This document shows positions 7,575 to 17,207 of a stretch of DNA of 62,687 nt, piece after piece. The DNA is from Merdimonas faecis (GTDB taxonomy: Bacteria > Bacillota > Clostridia > Lachnospirales > Lachnospiraceae). Below the pieces are notes generated by a model. That model ran no database searches, was not told where the DNA came from, and saw only the letters and a program-made list of their open reading frames with translations. The translations under genes and the position numbers were made by a program. The DNA is taken from NCBI RefSeq assembly GCF_001754075.1, contig NZ_MIEH01000009.1:1-62687 (forward strand), read 5' to 3'. The number at the start of each line of letters is the position of its first letter. Position 1 is the first letter of the stretch.

Positions 7575-7847
7575 TTAAAGCCCATTCCGGTAAACATCGT
7601 TCATCACTGCCTGGGCCTGTTCCATCTCCTTCTTCTGAATGATCTGCTGCCTGTCGCTTAAAATCGCCAGCATCTCATCCACCAGATCTTCCACCCGGGG
7701 ATTGCTTACCCTGTACAAATACCCCAGCATCCTGGTTGCCGTATAATCTGTATTCATATGCTGATATGCAATCTCCCTGCAAAGCTCCTTCGGATACCCT
7801 TTACTTAGCAGAAGTTTATAAAGTTCCTCTGTTCTTTCTGATGCCAT
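7575..7847 (-). CDS. Conserved hypothetical protein, helical, 90 residues
   Basis: All-helical 90-residue protein (SERTEELYKLLLSKGYPKEL, then LVDEMLAILSDRQQIIQKK) with no catalytic motif that I recognise. It starts 3 bp after the upstream methyltransferase gene and ends 14 bp before the phosphoesterase gene, so it is translated within this operon. It has no signal peptide or membrane segment. Function unknown. Confidence 0.72.
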   Translation of the reverse strand: MASERTEELYKLLLSKGYPKELCREIAYQHMNTDYTATRMLGYLYRVSNPRVEDLVDEMLAILSDRQQIIQKKEMEQAQAVMNDVYRNGL

Positions 7848-7850
7848 AAG

Positions 7851-8456
7851 CTATACCTCTCCTCCGCACGCAAAAATAACGATCCGCTCACGCGGGTCAT
7901 CTCCCGGGAACAAGTCCCTGCAGTCAATCTCATCCAGAAAATCCAGTTCATCTACCGTCATCAGATAAGAAATATATTCATCTGACGGATAATAGAAAAA
8001 GAATAATATTTTCCTTGGCGCCCCATACCAGGATTCTAAAATACGACCCAAAACCTTCCGGAGCAGTTCCAGAGAAAAGGGATTGAAAAAATAAATCCTG
8101 TCCACAGACTCCGGCACTGCAAAATGTTCTGCATCTGTCAGCTTAAAAGTTGTTCTTTCAGCCGAGACAGCCGTCTTCTGATTTTCCACTGCTTTATCGT
8201 AGATCCGCTCATCATATTCAACTCCAATGGTACGGCACCTTAATTGCCAGGATAGAAAGAAATCTACCCGGCCTTTGCCGCAGCCGTAATCTAAAAGCGT
8301 ATTTCCTTTCCGGGTATATCCGCTATTCGCCAGCCTCTCCAGTACAGGATAAGGCGTAGGCTCATAGGGATACCGGTACTGGTCTGCGCCGGTATCATCC
8401 CTACCCGTCGTCCGGATCTGCAGGAGACGGTCCCATTTATCTTCGTTTTTATTCAT
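7851..8456 (-). CDS. Class I SAM-dependent methyltransferase
   Basis: 201 residues with SAM-binding motif I LLDYGCGKGRVDF (about residues 54-66), an acidic motif II end (IGVEYDERIY) and motif IV IYFFNPFS. The N-PF tetrad hints at an amide or nucleic-acid base substrate, though YFFNPF is not canonical NPPY. The substrate is unassigned. It starts 5 bp after the TrmH-family gene, so the two are probably co-transcribed. Confidence 0.83.
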   Translation of the reverse strand: MNKNEDKWDRLLQIRTTGRDDTGADQYRYPYEPTPYPVLERLANSGYTRKGNTLLDYGCGKGRVDFFLSWQLRCRTIGVEYDERIYDKAVENQKTAVSAERTTFKLTDAEHFAVPESVDRIYFFNPFSLELLRKVLGRILESWYGAPRKILFFFYYPSDEYISYLMTVDELDFLDEIDCRDLFPGDDPRERIVIFACGGEV

Positions 8457-8461
8457 GCTTC

Positions 8462-9316
8462 CTATCTCTCCGCTCTTCCCAGCTCCCAGAACGCCACCGC
8501 ACTGGCTGCCGCCACATTCAATGAATCCACGCCATGAGCCATGGGAATCTTGATCGTGTAATCGGAAGCCTTGATCGTCTCATCCATAAGCCCGTCACCC
8601 TCTGTTCCCAGGATGACTGCCAGCTTCTCTTCATTTCTCAGACGGCTGTCATCTATGTCCACCGACTCATCATGCAGCGCCATAGAAGCAATGGAAAATC
8701 CCAGGCTCTTCAGGTAACGCATCCCATCTTTCGGCCAGCCGCCTGTTTCCTCTTCTGACATAAACGTCCAGGGAGTCTGGAACACCGTCCCCATACTGAC
8801 CCGGATAGCTCTGCGATACAAAGGATTACTGCATCCGGGTGTCAGAAGAACCGCATCCATGTTCAATGCTGCCGCCGAACGAATGACAGCGCCTACGTTA
8901 GTAGGATTCATGACATTTTCCAGGACAGCCACGCGCCTTGTGCCCTTACAGATATCCCGTACCTGCGGCAGCGATTTCCGGCGCATGGCACACAGAAGAC
9001 CTCTGGTCAGCTGATAACCGGTAAGCTGCGTCAAAACTTCAAAAGGAGCCGTATAAACCGGAATCTCCGGACACCTTTCGATCACCTCCCGGGTTGCTGT
9101 ACTCTCCCGTGACTCTCCGCAAATATGCCCTTCTTCTGCCAGGATGGAAACAGGCTCATAGCCCGCATCCAGAGCTCGCAGGACTACCTTGGGACTTTCA
9201 GCAATGAATAGTCCGTCCTGCGGGCAGTCTTTATTTAAAAGCTGAGCTTCCGTCAGCCTGGCATAGATATCCAGTTCTTTTGCTGAAAAGTCTGTGATTC
9301 CTATAATATTTTCCAT
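8462..9316 (-). CDS. TrmH/SpoU-family RNA 2'-O-methyltransferase
   Basis: 284 residues of the SPOUT knot family. The C-terminal motifs are present: LENVMNPTNVGAVIRSAAAL (motif 1), VILGTEGDGL (motif 2) and IPMAHGVDSLNVAAASAVAFWE (motif 3). An N-terminal substrate-binding region precedes them. It should methylate ribose 2'-OH in rRNA or tRNA; the target is not readable. I start at ATG 9316, 7 nt after AAGGGAGA. An in-frame GTG at 9337 would overlap the ribosome site and the upstream stop. Confidence 0.88.
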   Translation of the reverse strand: MENIIGITDFSAKELDIYARLTEAQLLNKDCPQDGLFIAESPKVVLRALDAGYEPVSILAEEGHICGESRESTATREVIERCPEIPVYTAPFEVLTQLTGYQLTRGLLCAMRRKSLPQVRDICKGTRRVAVLENVMNPTNVGAVIRSAAALNMDAVLLTPGCSNPLYRRAIRVSMGTVFQTPWTFMSEEETGGWPKDGMRYLKSLGFSIASMALHDESVDIDDSRLRNEEKLAVILGTEGDGLMDETIKASDYTIKIPMAHGVDSLNVAAASAVAFWELGRAER

Positions 9317-9336
9317 GTTTGCTGTCTCCCTTTTCA

Positions 9337-9594
9337 CTAAAAGAAAATAAGAAGCACCGCCTGCGCCGCAAATAGCACCGGGACCGCCCGGAACAAAAGC
9401 TTTTTTGTCTTATGGTGAAAGAAATACATTCCTGCCAGAGCCCCGGCCGCCCCGCCGATAAGGGCCAGCCCCAGAAGCGCCTCCTCGCTGATCCGGTACT
9501 GATGCTTTCTGGCTCTTCGCTTATCAATGCCAAAGGCCGCAAACGCCGCCAGATTTACAAAGATAAGATAATACGCAGTCCATTCAAGTCCCAT
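9337..9594 (-). CDS. DUF1294 small membrane protein
   Basis: 85 residues with three hydrophobic segments and the family signature: FGIDKRRA, then RISEEALLGLALIGGAAGALAGMYFFHHKT. Function unknown. It ends 20 bp before the TrmH-family start and probably shares its transcript. Confidence 0.85.
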   Translation of the reverse strand: MGLEWTAYYLIFVNLAAFAAFGIDKRRARKHQYRISEEALLGLALIGGAAGALAGMYFFHHKTKKLLFRAVPVLFAAQAVLLIFF

Positions 9595-9651
9595 GCCCCG
9601 TCATCTGCTCCTTCCTCTGGTTCTTCCATATCATACAGCCAGATCACTTCT

Positions 9652-11136
9652 CTAGCCAAGAAGCGCCTTCACCATATCGGCATCAAACTTGACTGACTGC
9701 ACATGATCCACCTCGATCTGATATAAGGCATTGGCGGCCAGATGCTCCGCGGCCTGCTCCAGATCACGGATTCCACTGGTATGTTTATGCAATTCGATCA
9801 CCGCATCCAGCCCGTCCTTCGTAAGCGTACATTCGTTTTCCTGCATACCGATCCTTTTCAGGACTTTAGGAAGCGCATACTGCGAGAAGATCACCTTCTT
9901 TTCCTCCGGCGTATAGTCCGGAATCTCAATCACAGCAAACCGTGACATCAAAGGCGCACTGATCTGATCCTTATCATTTGCAGTCGCAATGGGGTATACA
10001 CCTACGGTGGGAATCATGCACTCGATATAATTGTCTGTAAATCCCAGGTTATCAAGCAGGGTTAAGAGAACGTCCGCCGGGTTCCCGTTGCCTTTTCCGG
10101 CCGCCGCCTTGTCCAGCTCATTGATAATAAATACCAGATTCGATTCTCCTGCCATGGAAAAGGCATCCATAATGATTCCCGGTTTCGCATTGGCATAGAT
10201 CCTGGAACTTCCCGTCAGCTGCTCCGGATCGTTGATGGAGCTCATATCCAGCGTGGTCCAGGGCAGTTTCAGGATCCTGGCTACCGCATAGGCAATCTGA
10301 GACTTTCCGGTTCCCGCCGGCCCCACCAAAAGAAGGCCATAGGCCGGCAGCGTATGGGTCCGGTTGATCTGGATGATGGTCTCGATAATCCTTTGTTTCA
10401 CCTGTTCCATGCCATAGAGTTCTTCATCCAGGATCCTTCGTGCTTCTTTCGGATCAATGGACTGGAAATAGTCACTCTTCCAGTGGATATTCATCATGAT
10501 AGAGAGGGCCCGCTGCGCATGCCGCCTCTCTTCCTGGGACACCTCATTCGACCGGGCCACCGCAAGGTTTCTCCTGGCCCAGAGGCGGATGTTATCCGGC
10601 AATGTCCTTCCCGCACAGTTCATGAAGTCCGTAATGCTCTGGATGCTGGTCAGCTTCATGCTGTCGCCGCTTTCTTCCTCATCCTCATCCGGCAGTTCCT
10701 CTGACGGAGCGTCGCTGGACAGCAGACGTTCAATCATAAACTGCAAAAATCCATCCTCTGCCGAGAGCTTAGAACCGCCTCCAAACGCAATCTCCCGGAT
10801 CTTATAAACAGCGTATCCATCCTCCCGGGATGCCCCTGAGAGGCGCACATTGATATGATTTTCTCCCAGCCATTTCAGAAGGCTAACGAATCTGGCGTCG
10901 ATCTTCAGGATATCTGCACTGACAGTTCCCGCCTCGCCTTTAAATTCAAAGGCTGTCTTCCGGATAGGATTGGTAAAGGTCCCGTTGGAATGATGTTTAA
11001 GCTGTCCTTCCCTGTTATCCAGCACCAGCATGGGATGATCTGCGGAGGCCTCCGGATTGCTGGAATAAAATATTTCATACGTACATTCTGGAGCCTGCGA
11101 CTCCTCTGGTGAATTATTAAAATCAAAAACTGGCAT
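9652..11136 (-). CDS. Lon-like AAA+ ATPase without a protease domain
   Basis: 494 residues. The C-terminal half is an AAA+ module with Walker A GPAGTGKSQIAYA (about residue 268), Lon-like SSINDPEQLTGSSR, Walker B IINELDKAAAGKGNGNPADVLLTLLD, sensor 1 TANDKDQI and an arginine-finger region LMSRFAVIEIPDYT. The order closely follows Lon. However, the Ser-Lys protease domain that should follow is absent: the protein ends after the AAA lid. The N-terminal 180 residues are not recognisable as a Lon N-domain and include an acidic stretch (EELPDEDEEESGD). It may be a remodelling ATPase. The acidic E in the DE(x)DK position is intact. Confidence 0.85.
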   Translation of the reverse strand: MPVFDFNNSPEESQAPECTYEIFYSSNPEASADHPMLVLDNREGQLKHHSNGTFTNPIRKTAFEFKGEAGTVSADILKIDARFVSLLKWLGENHINVRLSGASREDGYAVYKIREIAFGGGSKLSAEDGFLQFMIERLLSSDAPSEELPDEDEEESGDSMKLTSIQSITDFMNCAGRTLPDNIRLWARRNLAVARSNEVSQEERRHAQRALSIMMNIHWKSDYFQSIDPKEARRILDEELYGMEQVKQRIIETIIQINRTHTLPAYGLLLVGPAGTGKSQIAYAVARILKLPWTTLDMSSINDPEQLTGSSRIYANAKPGIIMDAFSMAGESNLVFIINELDKAAAGKGNGNPADVLLTLLDNLGFTDNYIECMIPTVGVYPIATANDKDQISAPLMSRFAVIEIPDYTPEEKKVIFSQYALPKVLKRIGMQENECTLTKDGLDAVIELHKHTSGIRDLEQAAEHLAANALYQIEVDHVQSVKFDADMVKALLG

Positions 11137-11201
11137 ACGATCTGTTCCTTTCCCTACTCATCTATGATGTATTTTCCATAAAATATCTTCTATGGAACAT
11201 T

Positions 11202-13763
11202 CTATCTGATTCGGGCAGGACAGGCAATCCGTTTTTTCCGCTGATATCCATCTTTTTTCATCCAGTCCGCCACCAGCAAAAAAACTGCTATGGCTGTAAC
11301 CGCCAGTCCGGCCGTTTTCCCCTGCGCATGGTACTGGATCTCTACCTCATGTTTACCCGCATCTACCGGAACCCCCAGGAATCCTCCGTTCACCTTCTCT
11401 GCTTTTTCCTCTTGCCCGTCCACCAGCACAGTGAAGCCGTCGTCGTAGGGAATGGAAGTGATGAGATATCCGTCTGTGTCTGTAGTAAAGCTGCCCGCAA
11501 GGCTATCTCCATCCGCACGCAAAGAAAGATTTGCGTCTACAATCTGCTCCCTGCTATCCGTAGCTGTGCTGTCTGTCCCTTCACTTCCGGTGCTTCCATA
11601 CCAGGCTTTCACATGAGAAATTTCATAGGATCCTTCTCCGAAGGTGATCTCCAGTTCATCTGCGTTTTCCAGACTGCATACATAATAAAAGGTCTTGTTT
11701 CCGTTTGGATAGGCGTAACCCCTGGTAGCGCTCTGCTTGTTGGTCTCGCCGTTCACCGTAATAGATACGTCCGAAGACTTGTGATGATTTTCCACATCAA
11801 AGCACAGAAAGAGATACTGATCGCCGTCCTGCCGGTCTTCCAGTGTGATCGTCTGTGTTTCCCCGCCTTTCGAAATGTCGTATGTCTGCTCCAGAGATGT
11901 CAGATCTGTTTCCCGTATTTCAGACGACAAAGACACGTTGTCACGGTCCCCGGCCACAGAAAAACTTGACAGAGCCAGCTGCCTTTCCGGCCAGGAGAGG
12001 CTCTCAAAAGTCTGATCTGAGATGATCTGATCTGTCACATAACCCACCGGGGTTGTGCTTTCATTTTTATAAATGTCTATATTCCCCTTTTCTCCAATCT
12101 TTTCATATCCTTCCGGCGCTACTTCCCCACTGTCTTCCCTGACCAGAAGGTATTTTACACCCATCAGATCCAGAAAGATCGGATTATCTGAGGATTCCTG
12201 CATCAAAGTATTTCTGGCCGGACGATTCAGATGTAAAACCTCCTCCCGAAATGTCTCATAATCCGTATTACTGATGGAAGAATAGACCGTAGTCACGTTC
12301 TGTCCTGATACCAGCGACTGATTATCCGCCGCCTTTTCCTGGGCTCTTGTACCCCGGACCTCCGTCCGGTACAGTCCCGTATCCTCCTTTCGGATCTGCT
12401 GCATGGCTTCCGTCAGGTCACTGTCCTGAAACTCCTCCATCCAGTCCGCTTCTACCAGATACTCTCTCGCCATCCGGACCTGGCATACCGAAGAAACGGC
12501 CATACAGGCCAGAAGTCCTGCACACACAGCCCTTTTCCACAGGCGGACACCGATCAGGATAAATAATCCGCACAAAACCAGATCCGCATACACAACATAC
12601 CGCTCCAGATCCGTGATCCCTTCATCCTTGCTTCCATAGACCAGGACAATAGCCGCCAATAAGTAACCTGCCAAAAGTCTCCGGTTTTCCAGGCTCTTTT
12701 CCCGTATTCTTTTCAGGAACGCCGCTGCCAGCCAGGCAATCAGGGGCAGGAAGGGAATATATGCCTTTGTCCGCAGATAAAGCCCTCCGTTCAACAGAAA
12801 TTCTGCTGCCGGGAACACCAAAAGGAGCACGATACAGACCGCCAGATATTTTTCCTTACCCCGGCGGTAAAACAGGCTGACCGCAAGGATCACCACTGCC
12901 ATAGCCGTAAGCCCCATGCCATAGGAAGTATAAAGAACATTCCACAGGCTGATCTGAGGCGTCAGAAGCTCCTTCAGGCCATAACTGCTTCCTTCACTTC
13001 TTCCACCCAACATAGCAAAGAACACAGGAACCAGGTAAAAAAAGGACAACAGGCCGCCAAAAAAGGCCGGATAAAACTGCTTCCAAAGAGAGCGTATCAA
13101 TACTGCCGGGGACGATGCCCATTCCTTTTTCCATCCGCACAGTCCATAGATCAGAAGAGCGGCCACCCCGCCCACCGCAAAATAAAAGCTGGTCAGCACC
13201 ATACAAAACACACCCAGAGTCAACAGGGCATATTTGCCGGTGCGGCAGTACCGGTCATATCCGATCAGCGTCAGCAGGAGGAATGGCAGATAGCTGACAA
13301 ACATAATCTGCATGGAGGTATGGAATACGACCGGCCCCGCCATGATCATGATGAAAGACGCAAAAAAGCTTTCTTCCTCCCGAAAATCTTCCCTGAGAAG
13401 CCACAGATAACAAAGCAGACCGTCTGCGATCCATGTCGCAAGCATCATACCCTGCACATAAACTGCCATATCCACGAAAGGGAGCAGATAAGAAAGAAGA
13501 TACAATGGATTATAGAGTCCATAGTATCCAAAATTGTAGATATTCTGCCCTCCTCCGATCTCCATGGCAAAATCCGGGAAAAGATTTCCCGTTTCATAAA
13601 AGCGCTGCCGGAAATATTCCGGAAATACAATATGCTGGGACAGCCAGTCTGTCTCAAAACCCGCCAGATATCCTCCGCTTATCTTCATCAGAAAAAACAG
13701 TATCGGTATCACCATGAGAATGAACGGAAACAAATGTTTCCTGCTGAATCTGATCTTCTTCAT
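11202..13763 (-). CDS. YfhO-family polytopic membrane glycosyltransferase-like protein
   Basis: 853 residues. The N-terminal 430 residues hold a dozen or more membrane segments of the GT-C-like YfhO family, with an early acidic DWLSQH loop near residue 40 where a catalytic Asp is expected. The C-terminal extracytoplasmic half ends in a last membrane helix. YfhO proteins work with GT2 polyprenyl-phosphate glycosyltransferases (CsbB type) to put sugars on teichoic acids, matching the GT2 gene just upstream. GAGGAG lies 8 nt before ATG 13763 (an alternative GTG is at 13766). The start lies inside the GT2 gene, an unusually long overlap. Confidence 0.87.
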   Translation of the reverse strand: MKKIRFSRKHLFPFILMVIPILFFLMKISGGYLAGFETDWLSQHIVFPEYFRQRFYETGNLFPDFAMEIGGGQNIYNFGYYGLYNPLYLLSYLLPFVDMAVYVQGMMLATWIADGLLCYLWLLREDFREEESFFASFIMIMAGPVVFHTSMQIMFVSYLPFLLLTLIGYDRYCRTGKYALLTLGVFCMVLTSFYFAVGGVAALLIYGLCGWKKEWASSPAVLIRSLWKQFYPAFFGGLLSFFYLVPVFFAMLGGRSEGSSYGLKELLTPQISLWNVLYTSYGMGLTAMAVVILAVSLFYRRGKEKYLAVCIVLLLVFPAAEFLLNGGLYLRTKAYIPFLPLIAWLAAAFLKRIREKSLENRRLLAGYLLAAIVLVYGSKDEGITDLERYVVYADLVLCGLFILIGVRLWKRAVCAGLLACMAVSSVCQVRMAREYLVEADWMEEFQDSDLTEAMQQIRKEDTGLYRTEVRGTRAQEKAADNQSLVSGQNVTTVYSSISNTDYETFREEVLHLNRPARNTLMQESSDNPIFLDLMGVKYLLVREDSGEVAPEGYEKIGEKGNIDIYKNESTTPVGYVTDQIISDQTFESLSWPERQLALSSFSVAGDRDNVSLSSEIRETDLTSLEQTYDISKGGETQTITLEDRQDGDQYLFLCFDVENHHKSSDVSITVNGETNKQSATRGYAYPNGNKTFYYVCSLENADELEITFGEGSYEISHVKAWYGSTGSEGTDSTATDSREQIVDANLSLRADGDSLAGSFTTDTDGYLITSIPYDDGFTVLVDGQEEKAEKVNGGFLGVPVDAGKHEVEIQYHAQGKTAGLAVTAIAVFLLVADWMKKDGYQRKKRIACPARIR

Positions 13764-14703
13764 CACTGGAACTCCTCAAAATATAGATTGGCCTGTCTTT
13801 GATCTCGGTATAAGCCCTGGCAAGATACTGGCCCATAATGCCAAGACACAAAAGCTGGATACCGCCGATAAAAAAGATGACGCACATCATGGACGGCCAG
13901 CCTGCCACCGGATCGTGCCAGAAGATGTTTTTGATCACCAAAAACAGCATCATGACAAATGCCGCGCCGCAGAAAAAAATCCCGCCATAGGACGCAACGG
14001 ACAGAGGGATCGTGGAAAAGCCCAGAATCCCGTCCAGGGAATACCGGAACAGCTTTCCGATCGACCACTTGGTATCGCCTGCCGCTCTCTCTACATTATG
14101 GTAGGGCAGCCATTTTGTTTTAAATCCTACCCACCCAAACAAGCCTTTGGAAAACCGGTTGCGTTCTCCCAAAGATAAAATGGCGTCCGTCATCTTCCGG
14201 TTCATCATCCGGAAGTCTCTTGCTCCTTCTTCAATCTTCACCTTCGAAAGCCGGTTGATACATTTATAAAAAGCGCCGGAAAGGAATGAACGGATCCTCG
14301 CCTCTCCGTCCCGGTCTTCCCGCCGGGTAGCCACGCAGTCATACTCCCCTTTCTTCAATGTCTGCAGCATCAGCGGAATATATTCCGGCGGATCCTGGAG
14401 ATCTGCGTCCATCACGGCCACATACTCTCCTCTGGCCGCCTGCATCCCTGCATACATAGCCGCCTCTTTCCCAAAATTCCGCGAAAACGACAGGTAACGA
14501 TAGCTGTTCCTCTTTTTATGGAACTGGCCGAGGATCTCCGCCGTCCGGTCCGTGGAGCCATCATCCACAAAAATAATCTCCACCTCCGCAGTTTTCATCT
14601 CTTTGATAATTCTCTCCATTGCATGGATATAGATCGGAAGTACTTCCTCTTCATTAAAGCAGGGGACGACGATGCTCACCAGTGTTTTCCTATCCCTGTT
14701 CAT
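13654..14703 (-). CDS. GT2 polyprenyl-phosphate glycosyltransferase (CsbB/GtrB/DPM1-like)
   Basis: 349 residues. GT-A catalytic domain: VSIVVPCFNEEEVLP, VDDGSTDRT, then MDADLQDPPEYIP with the DxD-type metal site and later DFRMMNR. Two C-terminal membrane helices follow (GGIFFCGAAFVMMLFLVI and IFFIGGIQLLCLGIMGQYL). This is the architecture of enzymes that make undecaprenyl-phosphate-sugar for flipping and use by YfhO-type transferases. I start at ATG 14703, 8 nt after AAAGGAG, and not at the in-frame codon at 14751. The last 36 or so residues are polar, acidic and beyond the usual end. They overlap the YfhO start by 110 bp. Confidence 0.88.
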   Translation of the reverse strand: MNRDRKTLVSIVVPCFNEEEVLPIYIHAMERIIKEMKTAEVEIIFVDDGSTDRTAEILGQFHKKRNSYRYLSFSRNFGKEAAMYAGMQAARGEYVAVMDADLQDPPEYIPLMLQTLKKGEYDCVATRREDRDGEARIRSFLSGAFYKCINRLSKVKIEEGARDFRMMNRKMTDAILSLGERNRFSKGLFGWVGFKTKWLPYHNVERAAGDTKWSIGKLFRYSLDGILGFSTIPLSVASYGGIFFCGAAFVMMLFLVIKNIFWHDPVAGWPSMMCVIFFIGGIQLLCLGIMGQYLARAYTEIKDRPIYILRSSSDEEDQIQQETFVSVHSHGDTDTVFSDEDKRRISGGF

Positions 14704-14925
14704 ATCATAACTCCTTTCCATTATCAAACTGTCCATTACTCTACACCTCAATTGTTATATTTTTGTGAAAAACAATCTTAAAGATTTCTAAAGATTCTAT
14801 TGGGAATTATTATGGAGCCTGAGTTTAAATAAATATTCAGGAAAAGATAAACAAACCTTAAACAAAAACAGTCCGCCGCAAGGCTATACCTTTTTTGTTG
14901 AAATATTTTTCACTGCTCAGAATGA

Positions 14926-14954
14926 TTGACTATATTCAAAAGAAAATCTATACT
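14926..14954 (+). promoter_or_regulatory. Predicted SigA promoter of the X-Pro peptidase gene
   Basis: TTGACT (14926-14931), 17-nt spacer, TATACT (14949-14954), about 50 bp before the ATG. Confidence 0.75.
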
Positions 14955-15006
14955 ATTTGTCAGGAGTTCAACCAGAACACATATCATACAATTTTGGAGG
15001 TTTATC

Positions 15007-17145
15007 ATGAAAGACAAGCAGTACAGCAAGGTGCCGGTATTTGAAAACGGACTGGCACAGCCTGTTTTCCCATTTACAGACGGAAAAACAGGTGAAAACT
15101 ATGATCCATCCACATCGGATATCGTAAGATACTGTGTGTACGTGGAATCAGACTATGACATGGACGGGGATGGCAAGCGCGACCTGATCAAGGTGCTCGT
15201 GCAGGTTCCCAGAAGCGCGGTCGAAGGGAACTATAAAGCAGCATCCTTATTCGAGGCCAGACCGTACTGTGCCGGTGTTCAGGACGATGGCTATGATCAT
15301 ATGAAAGAAGTAGCGGATAAAGAATACCGCAAATTTGATTTTGCCGACCTGGATCACAAGGTAGCGCCACGTGTTCCCACCGGCTCCATCAGCCCGATGG
15401 AGCTTGCACTGAAAGCAGATCCTTCCGACTGGTATTATCCGGATAAGGGAAATCATAACAGCATGGTTTACGAAAACCTTGATAATTTTAACTATTATCT
15501 CGTACGCGGCTTTGCCGTGATCGTAAGCGCCGGCTTCGGAGCCCTGGGTTCTGACGGCTTCAACTTTGTCGGTTCCGATTACGAGAGAGACGCTTTCAAA
15601 TTTGTCGTAGAATGGCTGCACGGCGACCGTACAGCCTACGCAGACAGAGAAGGCACGATCGCCACGAAGGCAGACTGGTCAAACGGCAATGTCGCCATGA
15701 CTGGAAGATCTTACGCAGGAACCATGCCCTTTGCCGTGGCAACAACCGGTGTCGAGGGCCTGAAGACCATCGTTCCTGTTGCAGGAATTTCTGACTGGTA
15801 CAGCCAGCAGAACATGCAGGGCGCACAGCGCTACTGGCCAAAGGAAATGCTGAACAGCTATCTTGCATACTACTGTTCCAGCCGCTACAACGATGAGACG
15901 TTGTCAGAAAAGCAGCTGGATGATATTGCTGCATTTCATCATGAGCTGAGCCTTCAGCAGCTGAAATGCGGATTCGATTATGATGCTGACTTCTGGGGAA
16001 GCGGAAACTATCGTTTACATGCAGACAGGATCAAATGCAGCGCTTTGATCGTCCAGGGATTAAATGATGAAAACGTATCCACAAAGCAGTTCGAAATGAT
16101 GCTGAAAGCATTCCAGCAGTCCGGACAGACCTTTAAGACAATCCTTCATCAGGGACCGCATATCACGCCTACCATGCCAAACAAAAACTATGGAATTCTG
16201 ATCAATGGCAGATTCTATGATGATATCGTCAACGAATGGATCTCCCATTATCTGTACGGCGTAAAAAATGGCGCAGAGGCAATGCCGGAAGTTCTCGTAC
16301 AGACAAACTATGATCAGAAGAAATGGGAAACTGCAGATTCCTGGGATACCGGACACTCCATGAAGCTTGAAAGCGAAGGCACCGGCACTACCGTCATCGA
16401 TACTGACTGGGAAGCGGCAGGCGTCAGCGCCGAAAACTTCGATGATGTCATGGGCGTAAAGTCCACCAATATGGCACAGCGCTATGTGACAGCTCCATTT
16501 GAAGAAGCTGTAACGATCCAGGGAACCGTATGCCTGAATCTGAAAGCAGCGTTAAAGGACGGCGATATCGAAAATGATTTCAACCCGGAAAACAGAAATG
16601 ATGTAGATACCCTGACCATGCAGCTTGGTTCTTCTAAAGTTTCCGGAAGAATGGATGACGTGGAGATTGCAGTTCTTCTCTGCGATGTATGCGATAAAGA
16701 ATTTGACAGTATCCAGACGGTGGATCCTGAGAGAAATATCATCCCGGTGGAAACGGTAAAAGAAGGCGGCATCATAAACGGCGGGGATCTTCCGGCATTT
16801 AATGAGGCTGAATTCTCTACAGTCCACAAAAAGTACCGTGTCATCACACGTGCTTTCGCAGATCTTTGCAATCCGGAAGCAGGCTATGAGCCGGAAACAG
16901 CTGCAAACAGTATTGAACTGAAAAAAGGCGAGTATCACGATTATCACGTATACTTATGCGCGACAAGATATACCGTAGAGCCAGGCCACAGCCTTGCCCT
17001 GGTGATTGCTACGGAAGATCCTGTCAACTGTATGATCCATAAAACATATTCTATCGAGATCGACAACGCTTCTGTAAATGCGGTTGTTCCTGTAACAAAG
17101 GAAACAAAAGACCGCTCTGTAAAACCAGACAGCTCTATCGGTTAA
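15007..17145 (+). CDS. Xaa-Pro dipeptidyl-peptidase (S15 family)
   Basis: 712 residues of the alpha/beta-hydrolase S15 group. The nucleophile elbow is visible in VAMTGRSYAGTMPFAVA (GxSYxG), with the following PVAGISDWY segment typical of X-Pro peptidases, a later D (QGLNDENVS) and H (LHQGPHITP). The C-terminal third is the jelly-roll domain. It removes X-Pro dipeptides from peptide N-termini, useful for proline-rich peptide catabolism. There is no signal peptide, so it is cytoplasmic. The start is ATG 15007 behind TTTTGGAGG, not the upstream in-frame codon at 14926, which lies in the promoter. Single-gene unit closed by a stem-loop. Confidence 0.9.
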   Translation: MKDKQYSKVPVFENGLAQPVFPFTDGKTGENYDPSTSDIVRYCVYVESDYDMDGDGKRDLIKVLVQVPRSAVEGNYKAASLFEARPYCAGVQDDGYDHMKEVADKEYRKFDFADLDHKVAPRVPTGSISPMELALKADPSDWYYPDKGNHNSMVYENLDNFNYYLVRGFAVIVSAGFGALGSDGFNFVGSDYERDAFKFVVEWLHGDRTAYADREGTIATKADWSNGNVAMTGRSYAGTMPFAVATTGVEGLKTIVPVAGISDWYSQQNMQGAQRYWPKEMLNSYLAYYCSSRYNDETLSEKQLDDIAAFHHELSLQQLKCGFDYDADFWGSGNYRLHADRIKCSALIVQGLNDENVSTKQFEMMLKAFQQSGQTFKTILHQGPHITPTMPNKNYGILINGRFYDDIVNEWISHYLYGVKNGAEAMPEVLVQTNYDQKKWETADSWDTGHSMKLESEGTGTTVIDTDWEAAGVSAENFDDVMGVKSTNMAQRYVTAPFEEAVTIQGTVCLNLKAALKDGDIENDFNPENRNDVDTLTMQLGSSKVSGRMDDVEIAVLLCDVCDKEFDSIQTVDPERNIIPVETVKEGGIINGGDLPAFNEAEFSTVHKKYRVITRAFADLCNPEAGYEPETAANSIELKKGEYHDYHVYLCATRYTVEPGHSLALVIATEDPVNCMIHKTYSIEIDNASVNAVVPVTKETKDRSVKPDSSIG

Positions 17146-17152
17146 TGTAAGC

Positions 17153-17187
17153 AAAAGGAGAACGGCAATGACAACCGTTCTCCTTTT
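17153..17187. terminator. Bidirectional terminator
   Basis: 13-bp stem AAAAGGAGAACGG/CCGTTCTCCTTTT with a 9-nt loop and T-rich flanks, between convergent genes. Confidence 0.88.
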
Positions 17188-17207
17188 TGTTAAGCAACGC
17201 TTTCTGC

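Noticed and set aside
11174-11197. TTCCATA-N10-TATGGAA inverted repeat between the YfhO and ATPase genes
   Set aside because: Short AT-rich arms without a T run or an overlapping promoter; too weak to call an operator or terminator.
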